NCBI RefSeq assembly: GCF_009831215.1
Contig: NZ_WUTW01000005.1
Coordinates: 248,001-312,000 of the forward strand
Length of the DNA: 64,000 nt
Reading direction: 5' to 3'
From: Actinomadura rayongensis
GTDB lineage: Bacteria; Actinomycetota; Actinomycetes; Streptosporangiales; Streptosporangiaceae
Numbering within the stretch: the first letter of the stretch is position 1; every line of letters begins with the position of its first letter. Both the position numbers and the translations under genes were made by a program. This document shows, one piece after another, positions 17,815 through 26,353 of the stretch. The notes under the pieces were generated by a model. It was given only the letters and a program-made list of their open reading frames with translations, was not told where the DNA came from and searched no databases.

Positions 17815-18134
17815 GGCCGTCCTCTCTTGCACGCTGTGCGCGGGCTCACACCCGTCCGGCGGCGATCGAGTCCGGCCCGGCGCGGTGCGGGGGTGGCGGG
17901 GTGGCGGAGCCGGGCGCTCCGGGAATGTGACGGCGCCCCCGTGACGCCAGGGGCCTGATGCGGCGATTGTCGGTTCTACCAGTAATGAGACCTGAATTGT
18001 GTTATCGGTAGGTCGGCAGTGACGTCAAGCACACTCGGGAACGCCGTGCGGCGGCGTTCCGGTGACCGTCGGACGACCCGGGAGTGAAAGCGGCAGATGA
18101 CCGTCCGGATTCGCGGGCGCCCTTCTTCATCGCG

Positions 18135-18150
18135 TGTGATGCACGTCACT
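18135..18150. promoter_or_regulatory. CRP/FNR-like site upstream of fadE5
   Basis: TGTGATGCACGTCACT matches the CRP consensus TGTGA-N6-TCACA at nine of ten fixed positions. It lies 150 bp before the fadE5 start. Cyclic-AMP control of fatty-acid genes is established in mycobacteria; here it is inferred from the match only. Confidence 0.5.
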
Positions 18151-18216
18151 GTCCCGTCCGTCCAGAGTTCACTGGCGCGCCCGCAATCCACCGGGTGCTG
18201 CGGGTTGCGCACTGGT

Positions 18217-18254
18217 TACCAGCGGGTAGCATGAACTTGAGTTACTGACCAGTA
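18217..18254. promoter_or_regulatory. Two operator-like palindromes upstream of fadE5
   Basis: TACC-AGCG-GGTA (18217-18228) and TACTG-AC-CAGTA (18243-18254) are perfect inverted repeats, 26 bp centre to centre, 46-72 bp before the fadE5 start. Their form and position suit a TetR-type fatty-acid repressor, although none is encoded nearby. Confidence 0.55.
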
Positions 18255-18299
18255 CGACCGCGGGGCCACGAGCGCGCCGCCGGACCAACGGAGTGTTCG

Positions 18300-20135
18300 A
18301 TGGGGCACTACAAGAGCAACCTCCGGGACCTGGAGTTCAACCTCTTCGAGGTTTTCAACCGCCAGGACCTGCTCGGCAGCGGCCCGTACGCGGAGCTGGA
18401 CGAGGACACCGTCCGCAGCATCCTGGACGAGGTGAACCGGCTCGCCGAGGGCCCGCTCGCCGAGTCGTTCGAGGACGCCGACCGCAACCCGCCGAAGTTC
18501 GACCCCGCGACGGGCACCGTCGCGATGCCGGAGAGCTTCAAGAAGTCGTACCAGGCGTGGATGGACGCCGAGTGGTACCGCGTCGACCTCTCCCCCGAGT
18601 TCGGCGGCACCGGCGCCCCGCGCAGCCTGACCTGGGCGATCGCCGAGCAGGTGCTGGGCGCGAACCCGGCCGTCTACATGTTCGCCGCCGGCCCCGGTTT
18701 CGCCCACATCCTGTGGAACATCGGCACGCCCGAGCAGAAGAAGTTCGCCGAGCTGGCGCTGGAGCGCAAGTGGGGCGCCACGATGGTGCTGACCGAGCCG
18801 GACGCGGGCTCCGACGTCGGCGCGGGCCGCACCAAGGCCGTCCAGCAGCCCGACGGCACCTGGCACATCGAGGGCGTGAAGCGCTTCATCACCTCGGCCG
18901 AGCACGACATGTCCGAGAACATCTTCCACCTGGTGCTGGCCCGTCCCGAGGGCGCCGGACCCGGCACCAAGGGCCTGTCGATGTTCCTCGTGCCGAAGTA
19001 CCTCGTGGACGTCGAGACCGGTGAGCTGGGCGCGCGCAACGGCGCCTACGTCACCAACGTCGAGAAGAAGATGGGCCTCAAGGTCTCCACGACCTGCGAG
19101 CTGACCCTCGGCGAGAAGCACCCCGCGATCGGCTACCTCGTCGGCGACGTCCACCAGGGCATCAAGCAGATGTTCATGGTCATCGAGTACGCCCGGATGA
19201 TGGTCGGCACCAAGGCCATCGCGACGCTGTCCACCGGCTACCTCAACGCGCTGGACTACGCCAAGAACCGGGTGCAGGGCGCCGACCTCACCCAGATGAC
19301 CGACAAGGCCGCCCCGCGCGTCACGATCACCCACCACCCGGACGTCCGGCGCAGCCTCCTCACGCAGAAGGCCTACGCCGAGGGCATGCGGGCGCTCGTG
19401 CTGCTCACCGCGTCCTACCAGGACGCCGTGCAGATCGCGCAGTTCGAGGGCCGCAAGGACGAGCTGGCGGAGAAGATCAACGACCTGCTGCTCCCGATCG
19501 TCAAGGGCTTCGGGTCCGAGCGGGCCTACGCGCTGCTCGGCGCCGAGTCGCTCCAGACGTTCGGCGGGTCGGGCTTCCTCCAGGAGTACCCGATCGAGCA
19601 GTACATCCGGGACTCCAAGATCGACACCCTGTACGAGGGCACGACCGCGATCCAGGGCCAGGACCTGTTCTTCCGCAAGATCCTCCGGGACAACGGCGAG
19701 GCCCTCAAGGCGCTGTCCGGCGAGATCAAGGCGTTCGCCGAGGGCGACGCGGGCAACGGCCGGCTCAAGAACGAGCGGGCGCTGCTGAACCGCGCGCTGG
19801 AGGACGTCCAGGGCATCATCGAGCCGATGGTCGGCTGGGCGCTCGGCTCGATGGAGGACCCGAAGCTCCTCTACAAGATCGGGCTCAACTCGTCCCGGCT
19901 GCTGCTCGCGCTCGGCGACCTGGTCGTCGGCTGGCTGCTGCTGCGCCAGGCCGAGATCGCGCTGCGCAAGCTCGGCGGCGGCGACGTGTCCGACGCGGAC
20001 AAGGCGTTCTACACCGGCAAGGTCACGGCGGCGCAGTTCTTCGTCCAGACGGTGCTGCCGCGCATCGCGTCCGACCGCGCGATCGTCGAGGCCACCACGC
20101 TCGACGTGATGGACCTCCCCGAAGAGGCCTTCTGA
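18300..20135 (+). CDS. fadE5: Acyl-CoA dehydrogenase, FadE5-like
   Basis: The 611-residue product has the same length and, as I recall it, near-identical block structure as mycobacterial FadE5. It starts MGHYKSNLRDLEFNLFEV and shares blocks such as TMVLTEPDAGSDVG, HIEGVKRFIT, QMTDKAAPRVTITHHPDVRR and IEQYIRDSKIDTLYEGTTA. An N-terminal family domain precedes the standard dehydrogenase core, and a C-terminal extension domain ends in DLPEEAF. The catalytic Glu lies in LYEGTTAIQ. It catalyses FAD-dependent alpha,beta-dehydrogenation of fatty acyl-CoA in beta-oxidation, with broad chain length in FadE5. It is monocistronic: long regulated leader in front, strong terminator behind. Confidence 0.96.
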   Translation: MGHYKSNLRDLEFNLFEVFNRQDLLGSGPYAELDEDTVRSILDEVNRLAEGPLAESFEDADRNPPKFDPATGTVAMPESFKKSYQAWMDAEWYRVDLSPEFGGTGAPRSLTWAIAEQVLGANPAVYMFAAGPGFAHILWNIGTPEQKKFAELALERKWGATMVLTEPDAGSDVGAGRTKAVQQPDGTWHIEGVKRFITSAEHDMSENIFHLVLARPEGAGPGTKGLSMFLVPKYLVDVETGELGARNGAYVTNVEKKMGLKVSTTCELTLGEKHPAIGYLVGDVHQGIKQMFMVIEYARMMVGTKAIATLSTGYLNALDYAKNRVQGADLTQMTDKAAPRVTITHHPDVRRSLLTQKAYAEGMRALVLLTASYQDAVQIAQFEGRKDELAEKINDLLLPIVKGFGSERAYALLGAESLQTFGGSGFLQEYPIEQYIRDSKIDTLYEGTTAIQGQDLFFRKILRDNGEALKALSGEIKAFAEGDAGNGRLKNERALLNRALEDVQGIIEPMVGWALGSMEDPKLLYKIGLNSSRLLLALGDLVVGWLLLRQAEIALRKLGGGDVSDADKAFYTGKVTAAQFFVQTVLPRIASDRAIVEATTLDVMDLPEEAF

Positions 20136-20147
20136 CCCCCGTTCGGT

Positions 20148-20190
20148 GAACGGCCCCCGGCTCGCCCGCCGGGGGCCGTTCTCCTTTTTC
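20148..20190. terminator. Strong bidirectional terminator between fadE5 and the sulfatase gene
   Basis: A perfect 14-bp stem (20148-20161 with 20168-20181; arm GAACGGCCCCCGGC) with a 6-nt loop is followed by TCCTTTTTC. It sits between the two convergent stops at 20135 and 20195. Confidence 0.9.
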
Positions 20191-20194
20191 GGGG

Positions 20195-22063
20195 TCAGGC
20201 GCCGAAGATCGGGGTGGTGGGCGTGTACGCGCCGGTCAGGACGAGGTTCAGGTACTTTCCGGCGTTGTGCAGGTACTCGGCGGTCGAGTGCGCGGCGCGG
20301 TCGATCGCGGGGAGCGCGGGGCGTGCGGCGTCGCCGAGGTAGGTGAGCGCGTTGAGTGCCTGGAGCCGCACCTGCGCGTCGGGGTGGTCGTCCAATGTGG
20401 CGGCCAGGTAGGAGATCGCCTGTTCGGTGCCGTTGCCGAGGCGGGCCAGGGTTTCGGCGGCGACGATGCGGACCTGCGGCGACGGGTCGTCGGCGAGGAT
20501 TCGGGTGAGGTCGTCGGCGGCCGGTGCGGCTGCCTTGCCCTTTTGCATGAGCAGGCCGGACGCGGCCCAGTAGCGGATGACCTCGTTTTTGTCGGCTAGG
20601 GCGCGGGTGAGGCGTGCGACGTCGCGGGGGTCGCGGCGGATCGCGGTTCCGGCGACGTCCAGGACGCGGCGCAGCGGGTACGCGCCCGGCGCGCGGCTCG
20701 CGTCGTAGCCCTCCAGCGGCGAGCCCTCGGGGATGAAGCCGTTGTCGTTGACGTCGAGAAGGTGCTGGTCGAGCGCGCGGCGCAGCCGGTTCAGGTGGCC
20801 CCGGTAGCGCGGGTCGGCGGCCCGATTGTAAACCTCGTCGGGGTCGGCGTGCAGGTCGTACAGCTCCTCGGCGGGCTTCTCGCGCCAGAAGCGCTCCTGG
20901 ACGGGCGTCAGCGTGCCGTCCAGATGCGCCTGCTCCCAGACCTGGTAGCCCTTCTGCTGCCACGCGTACGCCTGGTGCTGCCCGTACGGACGGTGCGGGC
21001 TGTAGTTGCGGATGTAGCAGAACCGTTCGTCGCGGACGGTACGGACGACGTCGTAGCGCTCGTCCATCCGGTTGCGCATCCCGAACGCGTAGGCGGGACG
21101 ACGCCGCGCGGCGAGGGACGTGCCCGTCATGTGGTCCGGCGCCCGCAGGCCCGCCAGTTCCAGGACGGTCGGCGGCAGGTCCAGCGACACCGTGATGGGC
21201 GACGTGACGACCGATCCGGCGCGTGCCGGGGCCAGGTGCGCCCATTTGCGCGGGTAGCGGACGATCAGGGGTGTGCGCAGGCCGCTGTCGTAGCAGTACC
21301 GCTTGCTGCGGGGCAGGATGCCGCCGTTGTCACCGAAGTAGAACACGATGGTGTCCTCGGCGAGCCCGTCGGCTTCCAGTTCGGCGAGACGGGCGGCCAG
21401 TTGCCCGTCCATCTTCTCCATCAGGTCGTAGTACCGGGCGCGGTCCGCGCGGATCTCGGACACGTCGGGCACGTAGGCGGGGACGCGGACGTCCTCGGGG
21501 CGCGTGCGGCCGGGCCCGGCGGTGAAGATCTGCGACTCGTGGGTCGTCAGGTAGGTGAAGACCGAGTAGAACGGGGCGTCGGCGGGGCGGTTCCGCCAGT
21601 GCGCGGTGGTGCTGGACGCGTCCCACACCCGCGCCGGGTCGATCGGCGAGTTGTAGTCGCTCTTGGCGTTGTTCGTGCAGTAGTAGCCCGCCGCGCGCAG
21701 GTACTCCGGGACGGCCCGCGCGAACGACGGCAGCCGTCCGACGGCGCGCATGTTCTCTGCGGGGCCGCTGGTCTCGGCGGGCAGGCCGGTGACGAGCGCG
21801 AACCGCGACGGCGCGCAGACGGGCGCGGCGGAGAAGGCGTTCTCGTAGCGGACGCCCTCGCGCGCGAGCCGGTCCAGCGTCGGCGTCCGGGCGACCCGGT
21901 CCCCGTACGCGCCGATGTAGGGGTTGTTGTCCTCGCTGATCAGCCACAGGATGTTCGGGCGCGGCGCCGGGGCCGCGGCGGCGGGACGAGCGGCGAGGGC
22001 CGTCGCCGCGACGCCGGCACCGGCCGCCAGCACGGTTCGACGGGACGGCTCAAATCCACTCAA
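20195..22063 (-). CDS. Tat-exported sulfatase with C-terminal HEAT-like repeats
   Basis: The 622-residue product begins with a twin-arginine signal (SRRTVLAAGAG, cleavage near AAAAP). The alkaline-phosphatase-fold sulfatase domain starts RPNILWLISEDN, where the Asp is a metal ligand, and carries the CAPSR motif whose Cys becomes formylglycine. FYFGDNGG supplies further metal ligands. It resembles heparan N-sulfatase/arylsulfatase enzymes. From about residue 480 the C-terminus carries three or four alpha-helical HEAT-like repeats (IRYWAASGLLMQ, VRIVAAETLARLG, VRLQALNALTYLGD), an uncommon addition. No formylglycine-generating enzyme or polysaccharide locus is adjacent, so the substrate is unknown. 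Confidence 0.92.
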   Translation of the reverse strand: MSGFEPSRRTVLAAGAGVAATALAARPAAAAPAPRPNILWLISEDNNPYIGAYGDRVARTPTLDRLAREGVRYENAFSAAPVCAPSRFALVTGLPAETSGPAENMRAVGRLPSFARAVPEYLRAAGYYCTNNAKSDYNSPIDPARVWDASSTTAHWRNRPADAPFYSVFTYLTTHESQIFTAGPGRTRPEDVRVPAYVPDVSEIRADRARYYDLMEKMDGQLAARLAELEADGLAEDTIVFYFGDNGGILPRSKRYCYDSGLRTPLIVRYPRKWAHLAPARAGSVVTSPITVSLDLPPTVLELAGLRAPDHMTGTSLAARRRPAYAFGMRNRMDERYDVVRTVRDERFCYIRNYSPHRPYGQHQAYAWQQKGYQVWEQAHLDGTLTPVQERFWREKPAEELYDLHADPDEVYNRAADPRYRGHLNRLRRALDQHLLDVNDNGFIPEGSPLEGYDASRAPGAYPLRRVLDVAGTAIRRDPRDVARLTRALADKNEVIRYWAASGLLMQKGKAAAPAADDLTRILADDPSPQVRIVAAETLARLGNGTEQAISYLAATLDDHPDAQVRLQALNALTYLGDAARPALPAIDRAAHSTAEYLHNAGKYLNLVLTGAYTPTTPIFGA

Positions 22064-22165
22064 AACAGACTCCAGGGCAGCGAGAGGACAACGTTCGCGA
22101 TCATGGAGCAGCGTTCAGCGGGTTGTCAACTTAAACGGTAGGGATAGGGCGTCGCTAGACTCCGG

Positions 22166-22356
22166 GACGCGGACGGTTCACCCGGGTCCCCGCGATCCGG
22201 GTGTCGTAAGAGGGAACCCGGTGGGAATCCGGGACTGCCCCGCAGCGGTGAGTGGGAACGACCGCCGTCATACGCACTGGGCGCGCAGCCTGGGAAGCGA
22301 CGGCCAGTAGGACATGCCCGTCCGGCATGGCGCCCGCGAGTCCGAAGACCTGCCTC
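22166..22356 (+). promoter_or_regulatory. Cobalamin (B12) riboswitch
   Basis: The leader of metE shows the conserved cobalamin-riboswitch elements in order: GGGAACCCGGTGGGAATCC, GGGACTGCCCCGCAGCGGTG, the CACTGGG element, CTGGGAAGCGACGGCCAG and the closing GAGTCCGAAGACCTGCC. A perfect GC-rich hairpin (22360-22381) directly after it could be the expression platform. When B12 is available the riboswitch should shut off the B12-independent methionine synthase. The divergent sulfatase start is about 100 bp upstream. Confidence 0.95.
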
Positions 22357-22493
22357 CGCCCGCGCGCCGCCCGGCGCGCGGTGGTCCGCGGCCTCGTGGG
22401 AGGGCCTGGGACGCGCCCGCCGGGGTGAGCCCTGCCGTGCGCGCGCCGGCCCGTCCCCGGGCGCCGCGCCTGGCAAGGCGAGGGATGCTGCCG

Positions 22494-24719
22494 ATGAGAA
22501 CGACGATCCTCGGATACCCCCGGATCGGTGCGCACAGGGAACTGAAGTTCGCCGTCGAGGATTACTGGGCCGGACGGTCGGACGCCGCCACGCTCACCCG
22601 CACCGCACGCGAGCTGCGCCGCGCGGTGTGGACGGAGCTGCGCGACGCGGGTCTCGACACGATCCCGTCCAACACCTTCTCGCTCTACGACCACATGCTC
22701 GACACCAGCGTGCTGGTCGACGCGGTGCCCGACCGGTACCGCCATCTCACCGGGCTGGATCGGTACTTCGCGATGGCGCGCGGTGTCCCGGACGTCCCGG
22801 CGCTGGAGATGACGAAGTGGTTCGACACCAACTACCACTACATCGTCCCGGAGATCGGTCCCGGCACCCGGTTCGCGCTGGCCGAGGGCGCGCGGGCGAA
22901 GCCTCTCGCCGAGTTCCAGGAGGCGCGGGGGCTCGGCGTCGAGACCCGTCCGGTGCTGGTGGGCCCGTTGACCTACCTGCTGCTGGCGAAGGCGGCGCCG
23001 GACGCGCCCGCCGGGTTCCGTCCGCTCGACCTGCTCGACGGCCTCGTCGAGGTGTACGCCGAGCTGCTGGAACGGCTCGCCGGGGCGGGCGCGGCGTGGG
23101 TGCAGCTCGACGAGCCCGCGTTCGTCGCCGACCGCACCGACGCGGAGACGGCGGCGCTCGCGCGGGCCTACCGGCGGCTCGCCGCGCTGCCCAGCCGGCC
23201 CCGGATCCTCGTCGCGTCCTACTTCGGGACGATCGGCGCGGACGCACTGCGCGCGCTCGGTACGGCCCCGGTGGAAGCTGTGGCGCTGGACTTCGTGGCC
23301 GGGCCGCGCAACGTGGACGTCCTCGGGTCGATCGGCGGCCTGCCTCGCACGACCGTCGTTGCGGGCGTGGTCGATGGCCGCAACGTGTGGCGCACCGACG
23401 TCGCGCGCGTCAAGGCGGTCCTTCCCGCGCTGCTCGGGCTCAGCGACAAGGTCGAGGTGAGCACGTCGTGCTCGCTGCTGCACGTCCCGCTCGACCTGGA
23501 CGCCGAGCCCGCGCTGCCCGCCGAGGTGCGCGGCCGGCTGGCGTTCGCGCGACAGAAGGTCGCCGAGGTGGTCGCGCTCGGCCGCGCGCTGGACCTGGAC
23601 GCTCCGGCTCCGCCGCGTCCGGCGCCCGACCACCGGGTCCGCGCCCGGCTGGACGTGCTCGGCGACGCGCGGCGGGGCGACCGGGCCGTCCGGTTCGCCG
23701 CGCAGCGCGCCCGGCTCGGGCTGCCCGACCTCGCCACGACGACGATCGGGTCGTTCCCGCAGACCGCCGCGCTCCGCCGGGTGCGCGCCGACCACCGGGC
23801 CGGACGGCTCGGCGACGCCGAGTACGCGCGGGCGATGAAGGATGAGATCGCCCGGGTCGTCCGGCTCCAGGAGGACATCGGGCTGGACGTTCTCGTCCAC
23901 GGCGAGCCCGAACGCAACGACATGGTCCAGTACTTCGCCGAACAGCTCGACGGGTACGCCGCCACCGAGAACGGGTGGGTGCAGTCGTACGGCACGCGCT
24001 GCGTACGGCCGCCGATCCTGTACGGGGACGTGTCGCGTCCGCGTCCGATGACCGTGGAGTGGACGACCTACGCCCAGTCGCTGACGAACCGTCCGGTGAA
24101 GGGCATGCTGACCGGGCCGGTGACGATGCTGGCGTGGTCGTTCGTCCGCGACGACCAGCCGCTCGCCGACACCGCGCGGCAGGTCGCGCTGGCGCTGCGG
24201 GACGAGATCGGCGACCTGGAGGCGGCCGGGATCCGCATCGTCCAGGTGGACGAGCCCGCGCTGCGCGAACTCCTGCCGCTCCGGCGCTCCGAGCACGCGG
24301 ACTACCTGGCGTGGGCGGTCGGGGCGTTCCGGTTCGCGACGTCCGGGGTCGCGGACGCCACGCAGATCCACACGCACATGTGCTACGCGGAGTTCGGCGA
24401 GATCATCGGCGCGATCGGCGACCTGGACGCGGACGTCACGAGCGTCGAGGCGGCGCGGTCGTCCATGGAACTGGTCGGCGACCTGCGCGCGGCGGGGTAT
24501 GCGAACGGGATCGGTCCGGGCGTGTACGACATCCACTCGCCGCGCGTCCCGTCCGCCGGGGAGATCGAGCGGAACCTGCGGGCGGCGCTGCGGGCGGTCG
24601 GGCCGGAGCGGCTCTGGGTCAATCCGGACTGCGGCCTGAAGACGCGCGCCTACCCGGAGACCGAGGCGGCGCTGCGGAACATGGTCGCCGCCGCTCGGGC
24701 GGTGCGCTCCTCCCGCTGA
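22494..24719 (+). CDS. metE: Cobalamin-independent methionine synthase
   Basis: This 741-residue enzyme makes methionine by transferring a methyl group from 5-methyltetrahydropteroyltri-glutamate to homocysteine. It starts MRTTILGYPRIGAHRELK, the canonical MetE N-terminus, with both TIM-barrel halves present; the second half begins LATTTIGSFPQT. The zinc ligands are visible in IHTHMCYAEF (His and Cys) and in VNPDCGLKTR (Cys). I chose ATG 22494 over the upstream in-frame ATG 22485 by homology; the frame is open further, into the riboswitch, but that part is not coding. Repression by B12 through the riboswitch implies the organism also has, or takes up cobalamin for, MetH. Confidence 0.97.
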   Translation: MRTTILGYPRIGAHRELKFAVEDYWAGRSDAATLTRTARELRRAVWTELRDAGLDTIPSNTFSLYDHMLDTSVLVDAVPDRYRHLTGLDRYFAMARGVPDVPALEMTKWFDTNYHYIVPEIGPGTRFALAEGARAKPLAEFQEARGLGVETRPVLVGPLTYLLLAKAAPDAPAGFRPLDLLDGLVEVYAELLERLAGAGAAWVQLDEPAFVADRTDAETAALARAYRRLAALPSRPRILVASYFGTIGADALRALGTAPVEAVALDFVAGPRNVDVLGSIGGLPRTTVVAGVVDGRNVWRTDVARVKAVLPALLGLSDKVEVSTSCSLLHVPLDLDAEPALPAEVRGRLAFARQKVAEVVALGRALDLDAPAPPRPAPDHRVRARLDVLGDARRGDRAVRFAAQRARLGLPDLATTTIGSFPQTAALRRVRADHRAGRLGDAEYARAMKDEIARVVRLQEDIGLDVLVHGEPERNDMVQYFAEQLDGYAATENGWVQSYGTRCVRPPILYGDVSRPRPMTVEWTTYAQSLTNRPVKGMLTGPVTMLAWSFVRDDQPLADTARQVALALRDEIGDLEAAGIRIVQVDEPALRELLPLRRSEHADYLAWAVGAFRFATSGVADATQIHTHMCYAEFGEIIGAIGDLDADVTSVEAARSSMELVGDLRAAGYANGIGPGVYDIHSPRVPSAGEIERNLRAALRAVGPERLWVNPDCGLKTRAYPETEAALRNMVAAARAVRSSR

Positions 24720-24783
24720 TCGCCTGCTCGTCACGGCCCGTCGTCCCCCCGGGGCGGCGGGCCGTTTCGCGGCTCGACGCCAC

Positions 24784-24861
24784 CATGACATCACCCCGAG
24801 GCGAGGTGATGTCGTGATCGATTTGACGACGGCGGCATCGTGACGTCATGATGGCGTCATG
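24784..24861. promoter_or_regulatory. Four-copy operator array overlapping the RHH gene start
   Basis: The 11-bp motif RTGRYGTCRTG occurs four times. One copy is on the minus strand (24784-24794). Three are direct: 24806-24816, 24840-24850 and 24851-24861, the last ending in the ATG of the RHH gene. The first two copies contain a perfect 9-bp inverted repeat (GACATCACC/GGTGATGTC). The arrangement fits autorepression by the ribbon-helix-helix protein encoded next. Confidence 0.65.
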
Positions 24862-25431
24862 GATCTGGAGCCTTTCCTCGACAACCTCCGCCGGGAGCTG
24901 GCGAACGCCGCCGCGGCCGGCGGCGCGGAGGCCCGCGCGCTCGCCGAACGGCTCAGCGCCGCGCTGGACTCGGCCGCCCGGCTCGCGCTGCTGGAGTCGC
25001 TGTCGGCCGCGGCGGACGAGATCACCCGCGATCTCGCGCCGGGCGCGGTCGAAGTGCGGCTGCGCGGGCGCGATCCCGAGTTCGTCGTGACGCCGCCGCC
25101 GGACGACGAACCGGTCGGCCCGCCGTCCGCGGCCGAGGCCACGCTGCGCCGCGCGCTGGCCCGGCGGGCGGAGGGGAAGCCGCCGCTGCCGCCCGCGCCG
25201 CCCGTCCCGCCGGAGCCCGACGATCCGGGCGGCACCTCCCGGATCACGCTCCGGCTCCCCGAGCACCTGAAACCGCGCATCGAAGCGGCGGCGGGGCAGG
25301 CCGGGCTGTCGGTGAACTCCTGGCTCGTGCGGGCCGTGGCCGCCGCGCTGGAACCGGAGGACCGGGTCCCCCGGCCGGGCGGCGACACGGGCCGTCCGTT
25401 CGGCCGCGGTTACACCGGCTGGGTCCGCTGA
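24859..25431 (+). CDS. Ribbon-helix-helix (HicB/Arc-like) DNA-binding protein
   Basis: The 190-residue protein has an N-terminal helical region, a Pro-rich linker (about 100-120), a C-terminal ribbon-helix-helix (SRITLRLPEHLKPRIEAAAG, then GLSVNSWLVRAV) and a basic Gly-rich tail. RHH dimers bind repeated operators cooperatively, which matches the four-copy array ending on its own ATG. The start leaves almost no leader, so translation may be leaderless. It is followed after 44 bp by DUF4097 and then a DrrAB-type ABC transporter on the same strand, a common actinobacterial arrangement in which it is probably the repressor of the operon. Confidence 0.85.
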   Translation: MDLEPFLDNLRRELANAAAAGGAEARALAERLSAALDSAARLALLESLSAAADEITRDLAPGAVEVRLRGRDPEFVVTPPPDDEPVGPPSAAEATLRRALARRAEGKPPLPPAPPVPPEPDDPGGTSRITLRLPEHLKPRIEAAAGQAGLSVNSWLVRAVAAALEPEDRVPRPGGDTGRPFGRGYTGWVR

Positions 25432-25475
25432 CCCCGCAGCTCCCCCCTTTTCACCCGCCAGAGGAAGGCGCCGTC

Positions 25476-26327
25476 ATGCCCACGTTCGCCACACCCGAGC
25501 CGATCACGGCCGCCCTTGAGACCGTGACGGGCCGCGTCCTCGTCCGCGCGAGCGACCGCGCCGACACGGTCGTCCAGGTGCGGCCGGCCGACCCCGCCGA
25601 GGACGCCGACGTCAAGGCCGCCGAGGAGACCCGCGTCGAGTACGCCGACGGGCACCTCAGCGTGCGGTCGCCCAAGTACGCGCTCCGCTCGTTGTTCGGC
25701 CGGTACCCGTCGGTCGACATGACGATCGAGCTGCCCGCCGGTTCGAGCGTCGACGCCCGCGGGAACGCCGAGTTCCGCAGCGAGGGGCGCCTCGGCGAGT
25801 CCTCCTTCGCCATCGGCGGCGGCGCCGTCCGGCTCGACCGGACGGGCCGCCTCAAGATCCGCACCGGCGCGGGCGACGTCACGCTCGGCCGCGCGGACGG
25901 CCCCGTCGAGGTGACGACCGCCGCGGGCCGGGTCCGCATCGGCGCGGTCGACGGCACTGCCGTCGTCAAGACGTCAAGCGGTGACATCACGGTCGGCGAG
26001 ATCACCGGCGACGCGCGGCTGAACACCGCCCACGGCGACGTCACGGTCGAGCGGGCGCTCGCCGCGCTGGTCGCGCGCACGGCGTTCGGCGGCGTCAGGG
26101 TGGGCGAGGCGGTGCGCGGCGCGATCGTCCTGGAGACCCGGTTCGGCGAGATCGAGATCGGGGTCGCGGCGGGCGTCCCGGCCTGGCTCGACGTCGCGTC
26201 CAAGCACGGGCTGGTGCGCAGCGACCTCGCGCCCGCCGACCGTCCCGATCCGTCCGCCGCGGACCTGGAGCCCGTCGAGGTCCGCGCGAACACCGGCTAC
26301 GGCGACATCGTCATCCACCGGGCGTGA
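25476..26327 (+). CDS. DUF4097 family beta-solenoid protein
   Basis: This 283-residue protein is built of short beta repeats such as TGAGDVTLGRADG, SSGDITVGEITG and AHGDVTVERALA, the regular turns of a DUF4097/adhesin-like beta-solenoid. It has no signal peptide or membrane segment, so it is probably cytosolic. Its function is unknown. DUF4097 genes recur between RHH regulators and DrrAB-type transporters, suggesting an accessory role in the same response. A GAGGAAGG site precedes ATG 25476, and the ABC ATPase follows after 26 bp. Confidence 0.85.
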   Translation: MPTFATPEPITAALETVTGRVLVRASDRADTVVQVRPADPAEDADVKAAEETRVEYADGHLSVRSPKYALRSLFGRYPSVDMTIELPAGSSVDARGNAEFRSEGRLGESSFAIGGGAVRLDRTGRLKIRTGAGDVTLGRADGPVEVTTAAGRVRIGAVDGTAVVKTSSGDITVGEITGDARLNTAHGDVTVERALAALVARTAFGGVRVGEAVRGAIVLETRFGEIEIGVAAGVPAWLDVASKHGLVRSDLAPADRPDPSAADLEPVEVRANTGYGDIVIHRA

Positions 26328-26353
26328 CCCCGCGCCCGCCACCGGAGGCACAG

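Larger units (their letters stand above)
17815..18299. other. 485-bp divergent intergenic region upstream of fadE5
   Basis: No convincing gene is present. A 78-codon minus-strand frame (17976-18212) lacks GC-rich third positions and recognisable motifs. The composition drops noticeably in GC content around 17960-18020. The half nearest fadE5 holds a CRP-like site (18135-18150) and two palindromes (18217-18228, 18243-18254). Confidence 0.7.

Noticed and set aside
17976..18212. 78-codon minus-strand frame upstream of fadE5
   Set aside because: Third-position GC is low for this genome, there is no ribosome-binding site or recognisable motif, and it overlaps the regulatory sites.
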